Shown piece after piece: positions 1 to 6,570 of a stretch of DNA of 6,719 bases (position 1 is the stretch's first letter; each line of letters opens with the position of its first letter). The stretch covers positions 1 through 6,719 of the forward strand of contig JASHUO010000759.1 of the NCBI GenBank assembly GCA_030039975.1, written 5' to 3'. Below the pieces are notes generated by a model, which ran no database searches, had not been told where the DNA came from, and saw only the letters and a program-made list of their open reading frames with translations. Source of the stretch: Alphaproteobacteria bacterium (GTDB lineage: Bacteria; Pseudomonadota; Alphaproteobacteria; ATCC43930; CGMCC-115725). A program made the translations under genes and the position numbers.

Positions 1-96
1 AAGATCGCGCCCACCTTCTACGTCCTCGCCGCGGCGGTGATCACTTTCCTCATCCTGTTGCGGACACGGGAGACGGCCTTCTCACCACTACAGTGA
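1..96 (+). CDS. MFS transporter, C-terminal end (partial)
   Basis: The window opens inside a plus-strand gene; frame 1 is open for 31 codons to a TGA at 94-96. The peptide starts KIAPTFYVLAAAVITFLILL, a hydrophobic stretch that reads as a final transmembrane helix. A short basic, polar tail containing RTRETA follows. This arrangement, a last helix followed by an 'RET' tail, is familiar from the metabolite:H+ symporter (ProP/KgtP-like) branch of the major facilitator superfamily. Only the tail is visible, so the substrate cannot be inferred, and even the superfamily call rests on about 30 residues. The gene is convergent with the small minus-strand gene that ends at 150, and a hairpin lies between them. 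Confidence 0.6.
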   Translation, partial: KIAPTFYVLAAAVITFLILLRTRETAFSPLQ

Positions 97-103
97 TCGG
101 GTC

Positions 104-128
104 TTCCGCTTTCGCGGGAAAGGCGGAA
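104..128. terminator. Hairpin between convergent genes, possible bidirectional terminator
   Basis: TTCCGCTTTC (104-113) pairs with GAAA (118-121) and GCGGAA (123-128), leaving G122 as a single bulge and GCGG as the loop, ten base pairs in all. It sits 8 bp past the stop of the MFS gene and 22 bp past the stop of the opposing small gene, where a shared terminator is expected. Neither flank carries a clear T-run, so intrinsic termination is uncertain. It could instead be a 3'-end stabilising hairpin. Confidence 0.4.
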
Positions 129-149
129 AAGATGTTGACGTCGGCGGGG

Positions 150-353
150 TCAGTTGACCCGCTCGCCTTCGCCGGGGGCGCGGGTCAGCTCGTGGACGGC
201 CTGGTCGACCTGTAGCCAGGAGGTGATCGCCGAATTCTCGACCTCGCCTTCACGCAATTTGGCGATGCGCGCGCTCACCACTTTGGGCGCGGCTTCACCA
301 TGTTTGGCGACGAGCCACGCGGCGACGGTCCAGATGTTCCGGTTGATTATCAT
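150..353 (-). CDS. Small uncharacterised protein, paralogue C (67 aa)
   Basis: I do not recognise a named function. The 67-residue product starts MIINRNIWTVAAWLVAKHGE and ends PGEGERVN. It aligns with the product of 830-1030: both begin a few residues before an 'IW..A..LV..HGE.A' segment, share a mid-protein 'R' and a later Trp, and finish APGEG[ED]RV[NH]. That match in a separate gene is the main evidence that this is coding. It looks like two or three amphipathic helices, with no signal peptide or membrane span. From memory it resembles small DUF-type proteins (perhaps DUF6961) of alphaproteobacteria, but I cannot confirm this. The frame stays open upstream to an ATG at 419, preceded by a weak AAGG. 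The extra 22 residues are Arg/Ser-rich and unmatched in the paralogue, so the ATG at 353 is preferred, although it has no clear ribosome binding site. Confidence 0.6.
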   Translation of the reverse strand: MIINRNIWTVAAWLVAKHGEAAPKVVSARIAKLREGEVENSAITSWLQVDQAVHELTRAPGEGERVN

Positions 354-570
354 TCGGCTGACTGAACGAGAGCGCGAGCCGCGAAGTTCCCGCGCGCCCA
401 ACGACGCCCGCGGCCGCATCTTGACCTTGTGGCGATCGCAGCGCGGGGTCCTCCAGCAACGCGCATCGGCTTCTCACTCCCGCAACCCTTCGCTCATCCT
501 GAAGAGCGCGGTGCGGCGAGGCAATCGAACTCTATGGTTAATGCCCGTGTCTTTCCTGCGCCACCGGCGC
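354..570. other. Gap between small paralogues B and C
   Basis: I see no convincing gene in these 217 bases. The side nearest paralogue C is GC-rich and could encode an N-terminal extension of it, from an ATG at 419. The side nearest paralogue B holds a GCGCC/GGCGC hairpin (558-570, loop ACC) directly after the stop of B, without a T-run. It also holds a CGCTC/GAGCG dyad (491-495 with 504-508). The longer reading frames crossing it on the plus strand are Arg/Pro/Ala-rich and look like GC-driven shadows. Confidence 0.4.
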
Positions 571-840
571 TCAGAGCGGCGCCATCCGCCGCAGCAGCGC
601 TTGCATCGCCGCAATCACCGTCTGCCAAGCCTCGAGCGCAAGCTCGTCGCCGACCTCGCGCGCACTCAGCACCCGGCTTTGCGCGAAGCCAAGCGCGTCG
701 ACGCCGTGTTTCTCGATGATCTGCTGCGCGATTTGCGCCGCATCCGAGGGCTCAAGCAATTGGCGGGGGCGCTTTCGCGACGGCGCGGCGTTCGCGCTCC
801 CCGCCGCGCGTCCCCCTTCGGCCGGGTTTTCAGTGGACAC
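571..840 (-). CDS. Small uncharacterised protein, paralogue B (89 aa)
   Basis: No named function is recognised. The product has an Ala/Ser/Arg/Pro-rich, probably disordered N-terminus of about 30 residues. A helical part follows with 'AQQIIEKHGVDALGFAQSR', 'GDELALEAW' and 'AAMQALLRRM'. The I-x-K-H-G-x-x-A core, the Arg ten residues after HG and the later 'W..v..A...L' match the products of 830-1030 and 150-353, so it is a diverged third copy. It lacks the PGEG[ED]RV tail of the other two. The chosen GTG at 840 is preceded by GAGG with a 6-base gap and overlaps the end of the upstream gene by 11 bases, which suggests translational coupling. An alternative GTG at 846 would add two residues but has no spaced ribosome binding site. 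Confidence 0.6.
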   Translation of the reverse strand: MSTENPAEGGRAAGSANAAPSRKRPRQLLEPSDAAQIAQQIIEKHGVDALGFAQSRVLSAREVGDELALEAWQTVIAAMQALLRRMAPL

Positions 841-1030
841 GATCACCCTCGCCCGGCGCCGCCTTGATCAGCTCGGCGGTGGCGCGGGCGATCCAGCACC
901 AGACGACATAGGTGAGCTCGTCATCGCCGTGCTTCTTGGCCTCGCGCCCGGCCACATCGGCGGCTTCCTCGCCGTGCCGGCGCACGAGAAGCATGGCCGC
1001 CTCCCAGATCTGTCGTTCGCTCGTCATCAT
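830..1030 (-). CDS. Small uncharacterised protein, paralogue A (66 aa)
   Basis: The product runs MMTSERQIWEAAMLLVRRHG, continues through 'GDDELTYVVWCWIARATAEL' and ends APGEGDRVH. It is the best-formed member of the three-copy group: Trp near the start, an HGEEA turn, an acidic GDDE, a second Trp-bearing helix and the PGEG[ED]RV tail. Predicted character is soluble, cytoplasmic and helical; no catalytic motif is visible. It may belong to a small DUF family of alphaproteobacteria (DUF6961 comes to mind, unverified). Two adjacent ATGs (1030 and 1027) follow TTGGAG; the spacing is short for both, and the second gives MTSERQIW. A TTG at 1036 is less likely. The gene lies 93 bases downstream of rlpA on the same strand, behind a strong hairpin, and overlaps the start of paralogue B. 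Confidence 0.7.
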   Translation of the reverse strand: MMTSERQIWEAAMLLVRRHGEEAADVAGREAKKHGDDELTYVVWCWIARATAELIKAAPGEGDRVH

Positions 1031-1044
1031 CTCCAAGAGAAACC

Positions 1045-1081
1045 CGGCACGGCCGGGCGGGTTCCCGCCTCAGCCGTGCCG
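1045..1081 (-). terminator. Strong hairpin after rlpA, likely terminator or leader structure
   Basis: CGGCACGGC (1045-1053) is perfectly complementary to GCCGTGCCG (1073-1081). Inside, GGCGGG (1056-1061) pairs with CCCGCC (1064-1069) when the short loop is allowed to open. Together this is a stem of about 15 bp with one small internal bulge. Read on the minus strand it follows the rlpA stop by 42 bases and is followed by GGGTTTCTCTT, a moderately T-rich tract. This fits an intrinsic terminator of rlpA, or an attenuator in the leader of the small gene that starts at 1030. Confidence 0.55.
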
Positions 1082-1123
1082 CTCATGCTCTCCTTCGGGC
1101 TAAACCTGTCCTTCGCGCTCAGC

Positions 1124-1684
1124 TTAATTCACCGCTTCCGCCAGTTGGTCGGGCAACACCTCGATGCGCACCAGCGCGAGACCCTGCTTTTCCATGCCGA
1201 GCAGCTTCGCCGCTTCGGTGGATAGGTCGAGCACACGCCCTGGTATGTAGGGTCCGCGGTCGTTCACCTTGACCTCGACCGATTTGCCGTTTTCGAGGTT
1301 GGTGACCTTGACCTTGGTATCGAGCGGCAGGGTGCGATGCGCCGCGGTCAGCTTGCGCGCATCGAAGCGCTGGCCGCTCGCGGTCAGCCGCCCCTGCTCC
1401 TGATCGCCGTACCAGGAGGCGAGGCCGACCTGGTCGACGACCCTGGTGGCGGCAAGATCGGGATGGCCGGTACCAGCCTCGGCAAAGGGCGCGGCGCTCG
1501 GAGCCACCGCCGATGCCGGCACGACTTGCGCCGTTGCGGGACTCGCTGATATTGCAGCATTGATCGCTGTTGCCTCGGGCTTGGACGAGACATTCATAAC
1601 GCCCGGCGCGCTTGATCCAATGATGCCGATCAAGGCGGTTACCGAGAGCCAATAGACCGACAAGCCTAGCCGACGTGTCAGCAT
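1124..1684 (-). CDS. rlpA: RlpA-like septal ring / lytic transglycosylase family protein
   Basis: The 186-residue protein has a basic start and a hydrophobic stretch (about residues 7-23), which look like an export signal or membrane anchor. An Ala/Pro/Ser-rich linker follows to about 80, then a double-psi beta-barrel domain (about 86-176). Landmarks are GLASWYG (87-93), TASGQRFD (101-108), LTAAHRTLP (112-120), NDRGPY (141-146) and RVLDLS (150-155). RlpA proteins act in the periplasm on peptidoglycan; the Pseudomonas enzyme cleaves glycan strands lacking stem peptides. There is no lipobox cysteine and no C-terminal SPOR domain, so this is a short, non-lipoprotein form. At the site matching the proposed catalytic Glu of Pseudomonas RlpA there is Gln105, while Asp108 and His116 are kept. 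The start is firm: an AGGAGGTGAG ribosome binding site precedes the ATG. The thioesterase gene lies 123 bases upstream. Confidence 0.88.
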   Translation of the reverse strand: MLTRRLGLSVYWLSVTALIGIIGSSAPGVMNVSSKPEATAINAAISASPATAQVVPASAVAPSAAPFAEAGTGHPDLAATRVVDQVGLASWYGDQEQGRLTASGQRFDARKLTAAHRTLPLDTKVKVTNLENGKSVEVKVNDRGPYIPGRVLDLSTEAAKLLGMEKQGLALVRIEVLPDQLAEAVN

Positions 1685-1740
1685 CGGAGCCTCACCTCCT
1701 GTTTACCATTTTGGTTTATTTTCTATGAAGACAACGAGGG

Positions 1741-1769
1741 AGACTACAGCCTTGTTCCTTCGAATGCAA
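1741..1769 (-). promoter_or_regulatory. Possible rlpA promoter
   Basis: In the AT-rich 123-base gap upstream of rlpA, the minus strand reads TTGCAT (1769-1764), 17 bases, then TAGTCT (1746-1741), which would give a leader of about 50 bases. Each hexamer matches the sigma-70 consensus at only three of six positions, so this is a weak candidate. The rest of the gap holds an ACCA-TTT-TGGT dyad near 1706 and the 11-bp palindrome TTCGT-A-ACGAA (1797-1807) just after the thioesterase stop. No convincing terminator is present, so readthrough from the thioesterase gene is possible. Confidence 0.2.
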
Positions 1770-1807
1770 ACTATTCATCAGATTTATTGGGCCGCTTTCG
1801 TAACGAA

Positions 1808-2209
1808 TCAGGGATTGTGCGGAACGGGTCGCGGCCGGCGATCGGGGCCGATGGCCACGTAGGTGAACAAACCCTCGGTTACCTTGATCCGTTCGGCGCT
1901 CAACCCACGGCGGACCCAAGCCTCGATCTTGACCGCGATCGAGGTGCGGCCGACCTTCACGACCTCGCCGTAGAAGCTGACCTCGTCGCCGACCAGCACC
2001 GGCTGGTGGAAGGACATGGCGGTGATCGCAACCGTCGCCACCCGCCCCAGGGCGCGGCGCGCCGCCACCTGGCCACCGGCGATATCCATCTGCGACAATA
2101 CCCAGCCGCCGAAGATATCGCCGTTCTGATTGGCATCCGCCGGCATCGGCATGGCGCGGATCGCCGGCTCATAGGCCGGAGGTCCCGGCTGCTCGGTGGT
2201 TCCGTTCAT
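1808..2209 (-). CDS. YciA-like acyl-CoA thioesterase
   Basis: The 133-residue protein is a single hotdog-fold thioesterase, predicted to hydrolyse acyl-CoA to free acid and CoA in the cytoplasm. It follows the Haemophilus/Escherichia YciA pattern along its length: a MPMPADANQNG segment (20-30), DIFGGWVLSQMD (31-42), GRVATVAITAMSF (55-67), P-V-x-V-G-D (70-75) and VGRTSIAVKIEAWV (86-99). Asp42 in 'SQMD' corresponds to the catalytic Asp44 of Haemophilus YciA. Length is normal for the family, with a short C-terminus. The ATG at 2209 has no clear ribosome binding site. The gene is divergent from parE across 79 bases. Chain-length preference cannot be judged from sequence. Genes of this kind are often annotated yciA, but orthology is not proved here. 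Confidence 0.9.
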   Translation of the reverse strand: MNGTTEQPGPPAYEPAIRAMPMPADANQNGDIFGGWVLSQMDIAGGQVAARRALGRVATVAITAMSFHQPVLVGDEVSFYGEVVKVGRTSIAVKIEAWVRRGLSAERIKVTEGLFTYVAIGPDRRPRPVPHNP

Positions 2210-2233
2210 GGATAAAACCCGCTATTGTCCCCG

Positions 2234-2276
2234 CTGCTCCGACCATATCTTGTGGGAGCAGGCCTCCATCTCCCAC
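2234..2276. promoter_or_regulatory. Two overlapping inverted repeats between thioesterase and parE
   Basis: CTGCTCC (2234-2240) is complementary to GGAGCAG (2255-2261). GTGGGAG (2252-2258) is complementary to CTCCCAC (2270-2276). Both are perfect 7-bp matches, and they share bases 2255-2258, so in RNA only one can form at a time. As DNA, the first dyad has arm centres 21 bp apart, about two helical turns, which also suits a dimeric regulator. The second hairpin would end 12 bases before the upstream parE start. No strong -10/-35 pair stands out on either strand. Confidence 0.35.
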
Positions 2277-2288
2277 CGTATCCTGTGA

Positions 2289-4274
2289 ATGGCAGTGGCA
2301 ATGTCAGACCTCTTCGACAATCTCGCCCGCAAACCCGGCTCCGGCTACTCGGCCAAGGACATCGAGGTGCTCGAAGGGCTCGAGCCGGTACGCCGCCGTC
2401 CCGGCATGTATATCGGCGGCACCGACGAAAGAGCCCTCCACCATCTCGTCGCCGAGGTGCTCGACAACGCGATGGACGAGGCGGTGGCAGGCCATGCCAA
2501 CCGCATCGAGCTCGAGCTGCACGGCGATGGCAGCGTCGTCGTTCGCGACAATGGACGCGGCATTCCGGTCGACCCCCACCCCAAATTCCCCAAGACCTCG
2601 GCGCTCGAGGTCATCCTGACGACGCTTCATTCCGGCGGCAAGTTTTCAGGCGATGTCTACAAGACCTCGGGCGGCCTGCACGGTGTCGGCGTGTCGGTGG
2701 TCAACGCGCTGAGCGATCGGCTCTGGGTCGAAGTCGCGCGCGACAAGAAACTCTGGACTCAGGAGTATTCGCGCGGCAAGCCGAAGACGAAATTGAAGGA
2801 AAACGGCGCCGTCTCCAATCGCCGCGGCACCACGGTCGGATTTCATCCGGATCCGCAGATCTTCGGCGACAAGGTCCAGTTCAAGCCGGCGACCCTCTAC
2901 CGGCTCGCGCGATCCAAAGCCTATCTCTTCCGCGGCGTCGAAATCCGCTGGTGGTGCGACCCGGCGCTGGCCCGCCCCGAAGAGGTGCCGCAGGAGGAGC
3001 GCTTCCATTTCCCCGGCGGGCTTGGCGACTACCTCGCCTCGCTGCTGGAAGGCCGCGATACGCTGACGCCGCAGCCTTTCCTGGGCGAGCATGAATTCGG
3101 CGAGGGCGGCCGCGTCGAATGGGCGATCGCCTGGCCCGAGGACCAGGAGGCGTTCCAATCCTTCTATTGCAACACCGTTCCAACCCCCGAGGGCGGCACG
3201 CATGAGGCGGGCTTGCGCGCCGGCCTGACGCGCAGCCTCAAGGCCTATGGCGAGCTCACCAACAACCGCCGCGCGGCGCAGATCACCGCCGAGGATGTGA
3301 TGACCGGCGCCGTGGCGCTGCTCTCGCTCTTCATCAAGGAGCCGCAATTCCAGGGCCAGACCAAAGAGCGGCTGGCCTCGCCCGAAGCGGCACGCCTCGT
3401 CGAAGGGGCGCTCAAGGACCATTTCGACCATTGGCTCTCCGGCGATCCCGAGGCCGCGCGGCTGCTGCTCGACGGCGTCATCGAACGTGCCGAGGAGCGC
3501 GTCCGCCGCCGCCAGCAGAAGGATCTCGATCGCAAGAGCGCCACGCGGAAGCTGCGGCTTCCCGGCAAGCTCACGGATTGCAGCCGCAGCGCCGCCACCG
3601 GCACCGAGATCTTTCTCGTCGAAGGCGACAGCGCCGGCGGCTCCGCCAAGCAGGCGCGCGACCGCGAGACACAAGCGATCCTGCCCTTGCGCGGCAAGAT
3701 CCTCAACGTCGCCTCGGCGAGCGCCGACAAGCTGCGCCAGAATCAGGAGATCTCCGATCTGCTGCTGGCGCTGGGCTGCGGCTCGGGCGAGCGCTACAGC
3801 GACGAGAAGCTGCGCTATGAGCGCGTCATCATCATGACCGATGCCGATGTCGACGGCGCGCATATCGCCTCGCTGCTGATGACGTTCTTCTTTCGCGAGA
3901 TGCCGAAGCTGGTCGCGTCGGGGCGCCTCTTCCTGGCGGTGCCGCCGCTCTATCGCTTGCATCAGGGCGAGACGACGCTTTATGCGCGCGACGACCCGCA
4001 CAAGGAGGAGCTGCTCAAAAGCGCTTTCGACGGCCGCGGCAAAATCGAGATCAGCCGCTTCAAGGGGCTCGGCGAGATGCCGGCAAAGCAGCTGCGCGAG
4101 ACGACGATGGATCCGGCGCAGCGCACCCTGCTCCGCGTCACCTTGCCGGAAGAAGGCAAGCGCGATTTCAAGAACACGATCGAGCTGGTCGAGAGCCTGA
4201 TGGGCCGGAAGCCGGAGCTGCGGTACCAGTTCATCCAGGAACGCGCCGCCTTCGTGCGGGATCTCGACGTCTGA
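2289..4274 (+). CDS. parE: DNA topoisomerase IV subunit B (ParE)
   Basis: The 661-residue protein is a complete type IIA topoisomerase ATPase subunit that pairs with ParC to decatenate chromosomes. The N-terminal GHKL ATPase has VRRRPGMYIG (34-43), EVLDNAMDE with Glu56/Asn60 as general base and Mg ligand, DNGRG (87-91), the ATP lid GGLHGVG (128-134) and the transducer QTK loop (357-359, Lys359). The TOPRIM domain has LVEGDSAGG (443-451, Glu445) and TDADVDG (517-523, Asp518/520/522). The C-terminus has RFKGLGEM (590-597). The KFP-TSALEV and HSGGKF stretches and the absence of the GyrB insertion favour ParE over GyrB. Escherichia ParE is 630 residues, so the length is normal. ATG 2289 and ATG 2301 are both possible and neither has a good ribosome binding site; the second gives the typical MSDLFD start. 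All key residues are present. Confidence 0.95.
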   Translation: MAVAMSDLFDNLARKPGSGYSAKDIEVLEGLEPVRRRPGMYIGGTDERALHHLVAEVLDNAMDEAVAGHANRIELELHGDGSVVVRDNGRGIPVDPHPKFPKTSALEVILTTLHSGGKFSGDVYKTSGGLHGVGVSVVNALSDRLWVEVARDKKLWTQEYSRGKPKTKLKENGAVSNRRGTTVGFHPDPQIFGDKVQFKPATLYRLARSKAYLFRGVEIRWWCDPALARPEEVPQEERFHFPGGLGDYLASLLEGRDTLTPQPFLGEHEFGEGGRVEWAIAWPEDQEAFQSFYCNTVPTPEGGTHEAGLRAGLTRSLKAYGELTNNRRAAQITAEDVMTGAVALLSLFIKEPQFQGQTKERLASPEAARLVEGALKDHFDHWLSGDPEAARLLLDGVIERAEERVRRRQQKDLDRKSATRKLRLPGKLTDCSRSAATGTEIFLVEGDSAGGSAKQARDRETQAILPLRGKILNVASASADKLRQNQEISDLLLALGCGSGERYSDEKLRYERVIIMTDADVDGAHIASLLMTFFFREMPKLVASGRLFLAVPPLYRLHQGETTLYARDDPHKEELLKSAFDGRGKIEISRFKGLGEMPAKQLRETTMDPAQRTLLRVTLPEEGKRDFKNTIELVESLMGRKPELRYQFIQERAAFVRDLDV

Positions 4275-4462
4275 CGCGGCGGACTCGCGGGGTGGGCGAG
4301 TTCGCACCTCGGGCAAGAGGGCAAGATTGCGCCGAAAACAGTAGAGCAAATCAATAATCAGCTTTATAAACTAATTGGTTTCAGACGGGCGGTGCCACCG
4401 TCCCGATAGACCACCTCGTCCGGCCGTCGGGCTCGGCGAAAGCAAAGAACCAGGGAGGGACC
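4275..4462 (+). promoter_or_regulatory. Leader of the ABC operon: promoter-like and dyad elements
   Basis: There is no gene in these 188 bases. ACTCGC/GCGAGT (4283-4288 with 4296-4301) forms a hairpin just after parE but lacks a T-run. An AT-rich patch follows (about 4325-4381) with TATAAA (4365-4370) as a possible -10; no matching -35 is seen. Two dyads come next: the near-palindrome AAACTAATTGGTTT (4368-4381, one T/G mismatch) and the perfect 11-mer CGGTG-C-CACCG (4390-4400). Their centres are about 20 bp apart, which suggests an operator pair. The region ends with AGGGAGGG (4452-4459), the ribosome binding site of the next gene. Confidence 0.35.
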
Positions 4463-5809
4463 ATGGGCAGCAAGACGACATCGGATTCGGACGGCACGAC
4501 CCGCCATCCCTTCGATCGCGGCCGCGGCGTGACGCGCCGGCGCCTCCTCAAAGGGGCTGGAACGCTGCTGGCCGCGGCGAGCGTTCGGTCAGGGCTCGCG
4601 CGCGCGGATGCCGCTGAGACACTCAAAGTCGGGTTCGTCAGCCCCCGCAGCGGCGCGTTGGCCGGCTTCGGTGAATGCGACCCCTATGTGCTGGACCTTG
4701 CGCGCAAGAAGCTCGCCGGCGGGTTTTCGGTCGGTGGCAAGAGCTATGCCGTGGAGCTTCTCGACCGGGATACGCAGTCGGATCCGTCGCGCGCCAGCTC
4801 GCTGGCGAAGAACCTGATCAATGAAGAGCATGTCGATCTGATGCTGACGACCTCGACGCCCGAGGTCGTCAACCCGGTCTCCGACGCCTGCGAGGCGGCC
4901 GGCGTACCGTGTCTGTCAACCGTGGTGCCCTGGGAATCCTGGTATTTCGGCCGCGGCGCCAAGCCCGGCCAGCCTTCGCCCTTCCGCTGGACCTATCATT
5001 TCTGCTTCGGCGGCGCGGATTTCTTCCGCGCCTACAATTCGCAATGGAACGGCCCGGTCAAGACCAACAAGAAGGTCGGCATCCTCTATCCCAACGATGC
5101 CGACGGCAACGCCGTGCGCGAGCATCTCGCGCCCGCGCTGGCCAAGGCCGGCTTCACCATCGTCGATCCCGGCGCCTACGAGGACGGCACCACCGATTTC
5201 TCGGCGCAGATCGCCAAGTTCAAGGCGGAGCGGTGCGAGATCTTCAATACATTTCCGATCCCGCCGGATTTCGCCACGTTCTGGCGACAAGCGGCCCAAC
5301 AGGGCTATACGCGCATGGTCAAGATCGCGCAGATTGCCAAGACCGGTCTCTTCCCCTCGCAGGTCGAGGCGCTCGGCTCACTGGGCTATAATCTCGCCAC
5401 CGCCTGCTATTGGCACCCGACCTGGCCCTATCGCTCACCGCTCACGGGCCTGTCGTCCCGGGCGCTGGGCGACGGCTATGAGAAGGCCACGGGGCGCCAG
5501 TGGACGCAGCAGATCGGTGCCAGCATGGCCTTGCTCGACGCCGGCTTCGACACGCTGACGAAGAGCGGCGCACCCAAGGACAAGGCGGCGGTCGCCAAGG
5601 CACTCGGCACCCTCAAGGTCGTCACCCCGGTCGGCCCGATCGACTTCACCAAGGGCCCGGTGCCCAACGTCTCGTCCACGCCCATCATCGGCTGTCAATG
5701 GGTGAAGGCGAAGGCCGGAAGCAAGTTCCAGCTCGACCTCCCCATCACCGAGCACGCCGACGATCCGAAAGTGCCGATCGGCGCGGCCCTGCGTCCTTAC
5801 AACGCCTGA
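4463..5809 (+). CDS. ABC transporter periplasmic substrate-binding protein, branched-chain amino acid type
   Basis: The 448-residue protein is a type I periplasmic binding protein of the LivK/Peripla_BP_6 family that captures a solute for import. The N-terminus carries a twin-arginine signal: TRRRLLKG (24-31), a hydrophobic stretch and an ARADA cleavage region near residue 50. The mature part starts LKVGFVSPRSGALAGFG (54-70), the usual first strand and loop of this fold. Domain landmarks include LMLTTSTPEVVNPVSDACEA (127-144), KKVGILYPNDADGN (203-216) and DGTTDFSAQI (241-250). A strong AGGGAGGG precedes the ATG. It is the first gene of an operon with two ATPases. The substrate is not readable; family members bind branched-chain amino acids, amides, urea or aromatic compounds. 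A cysteine-bearing 'HFCFGGADFF' (179-188) may lie near the ligand cleft, but that is inference. Confidence 0.9.
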   Translation: MGSKTTSDSDGTTRHPFDRGRGVTRRRLLKGAGTLLAAASVRSGLARADAAETLKVGFVSPRSGALAGFGECDPYVLDLARKKLAGGFSVGGKSYAVELLDRDTQSDPSRASSLAKNLINEEHVDLMLTTSTPEVVNPVSDACEAAGVPCLSTVVPWESWYFGRGAKPGQPSPFRWTYHFCFGGADFFRAYNSQWNGPVKTNKKVGILYPNDADGNAVREHLAPALAKAGFTIVDPGAYEDGTTDFSAQIAKFKAERCEIFNTFPIPPDFATFWRQAAQQGYTRMVKIAQIAKTGLFPSQVEALGSLGYNLATACYWHPTWPYRSPLTGLSSRALGDGYEKATGRQWTQQIGASMALLDAGFDTLTKSGAPKDKAAVAKALGTLKVVTPVGPIDFTKGPVPNVSSTPIIGCQWVKAKAGSKFQLDLPITEHADDPKVPIGAALRPYNA

Positions 5810-5811
5810 GG

Positions 5812-5829
5812 CCGCCCTCGCGGGGGCGG
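5812..5829 (+). promoter_or_regulatory. Hairpin overlapping the ribosome binding region of the LivG-like gene
   Basis: CCGCCC (5812-5817) pairs perfectly with GGGCGG (5824-5829) around a six-base TCGCGG loop, between the stop of the binding protein gene and the ATG at 5836. The likely ribosome binding site, GGAG (5828-5831), starts inside the 3' arm. Such hairpins after a binding-protein gene commonly protect its mRNA or lower expression of the downstream ATPases. There is no T-run, so full termination is unlikely. Confidence 0.45.
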
Positions 5830-5835
5830 AGCCCG

Positions 5836-6566
<731 letters not shown>

Positions 6567-6570
<4 letters not shown>

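Noticed and set aside
354..419. N-terminal extension of paralogue C from ATG 419
   Set aside because: The added 22 residues are Arg/Ser-rich and unmatched in the paralogue, which starts at the equivalent of ATG 353. It is kept only as an alternative because a weak AAGG precedes ATG 419.
520..537. tRNA T-arm-like GAGTTCGATTGCC on the minus strand
   Set aside because: No acceptor stem, anticodon arm or D arm can be placed around it.
154..867. 237-codon plus-strand open frame
   Set aside because: It runs antisense to the small paralogues and the gap between them, and its translation is Arg/Pro/Ser-rich with no family resemblance. The minus-strand frames have paralogue support instead.
2646..4349. 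567-codon open frame on the minus strand, antisense to parE
   Set aside because: It lies opposite a complete, motif-perfect parE. Its translation is Leu/Ala/Arg/Glu-rich without recognisable domains, as expected when GC-rich codons are read in the opposite strand.
5500..5835. 112-codon upstream extension of the LivG-like frame
   Set aside because: It overlaps the coding sequence of the binding protein in another frame; normal LivG sequence begins at ATG 5836 after a ribosome binding site.
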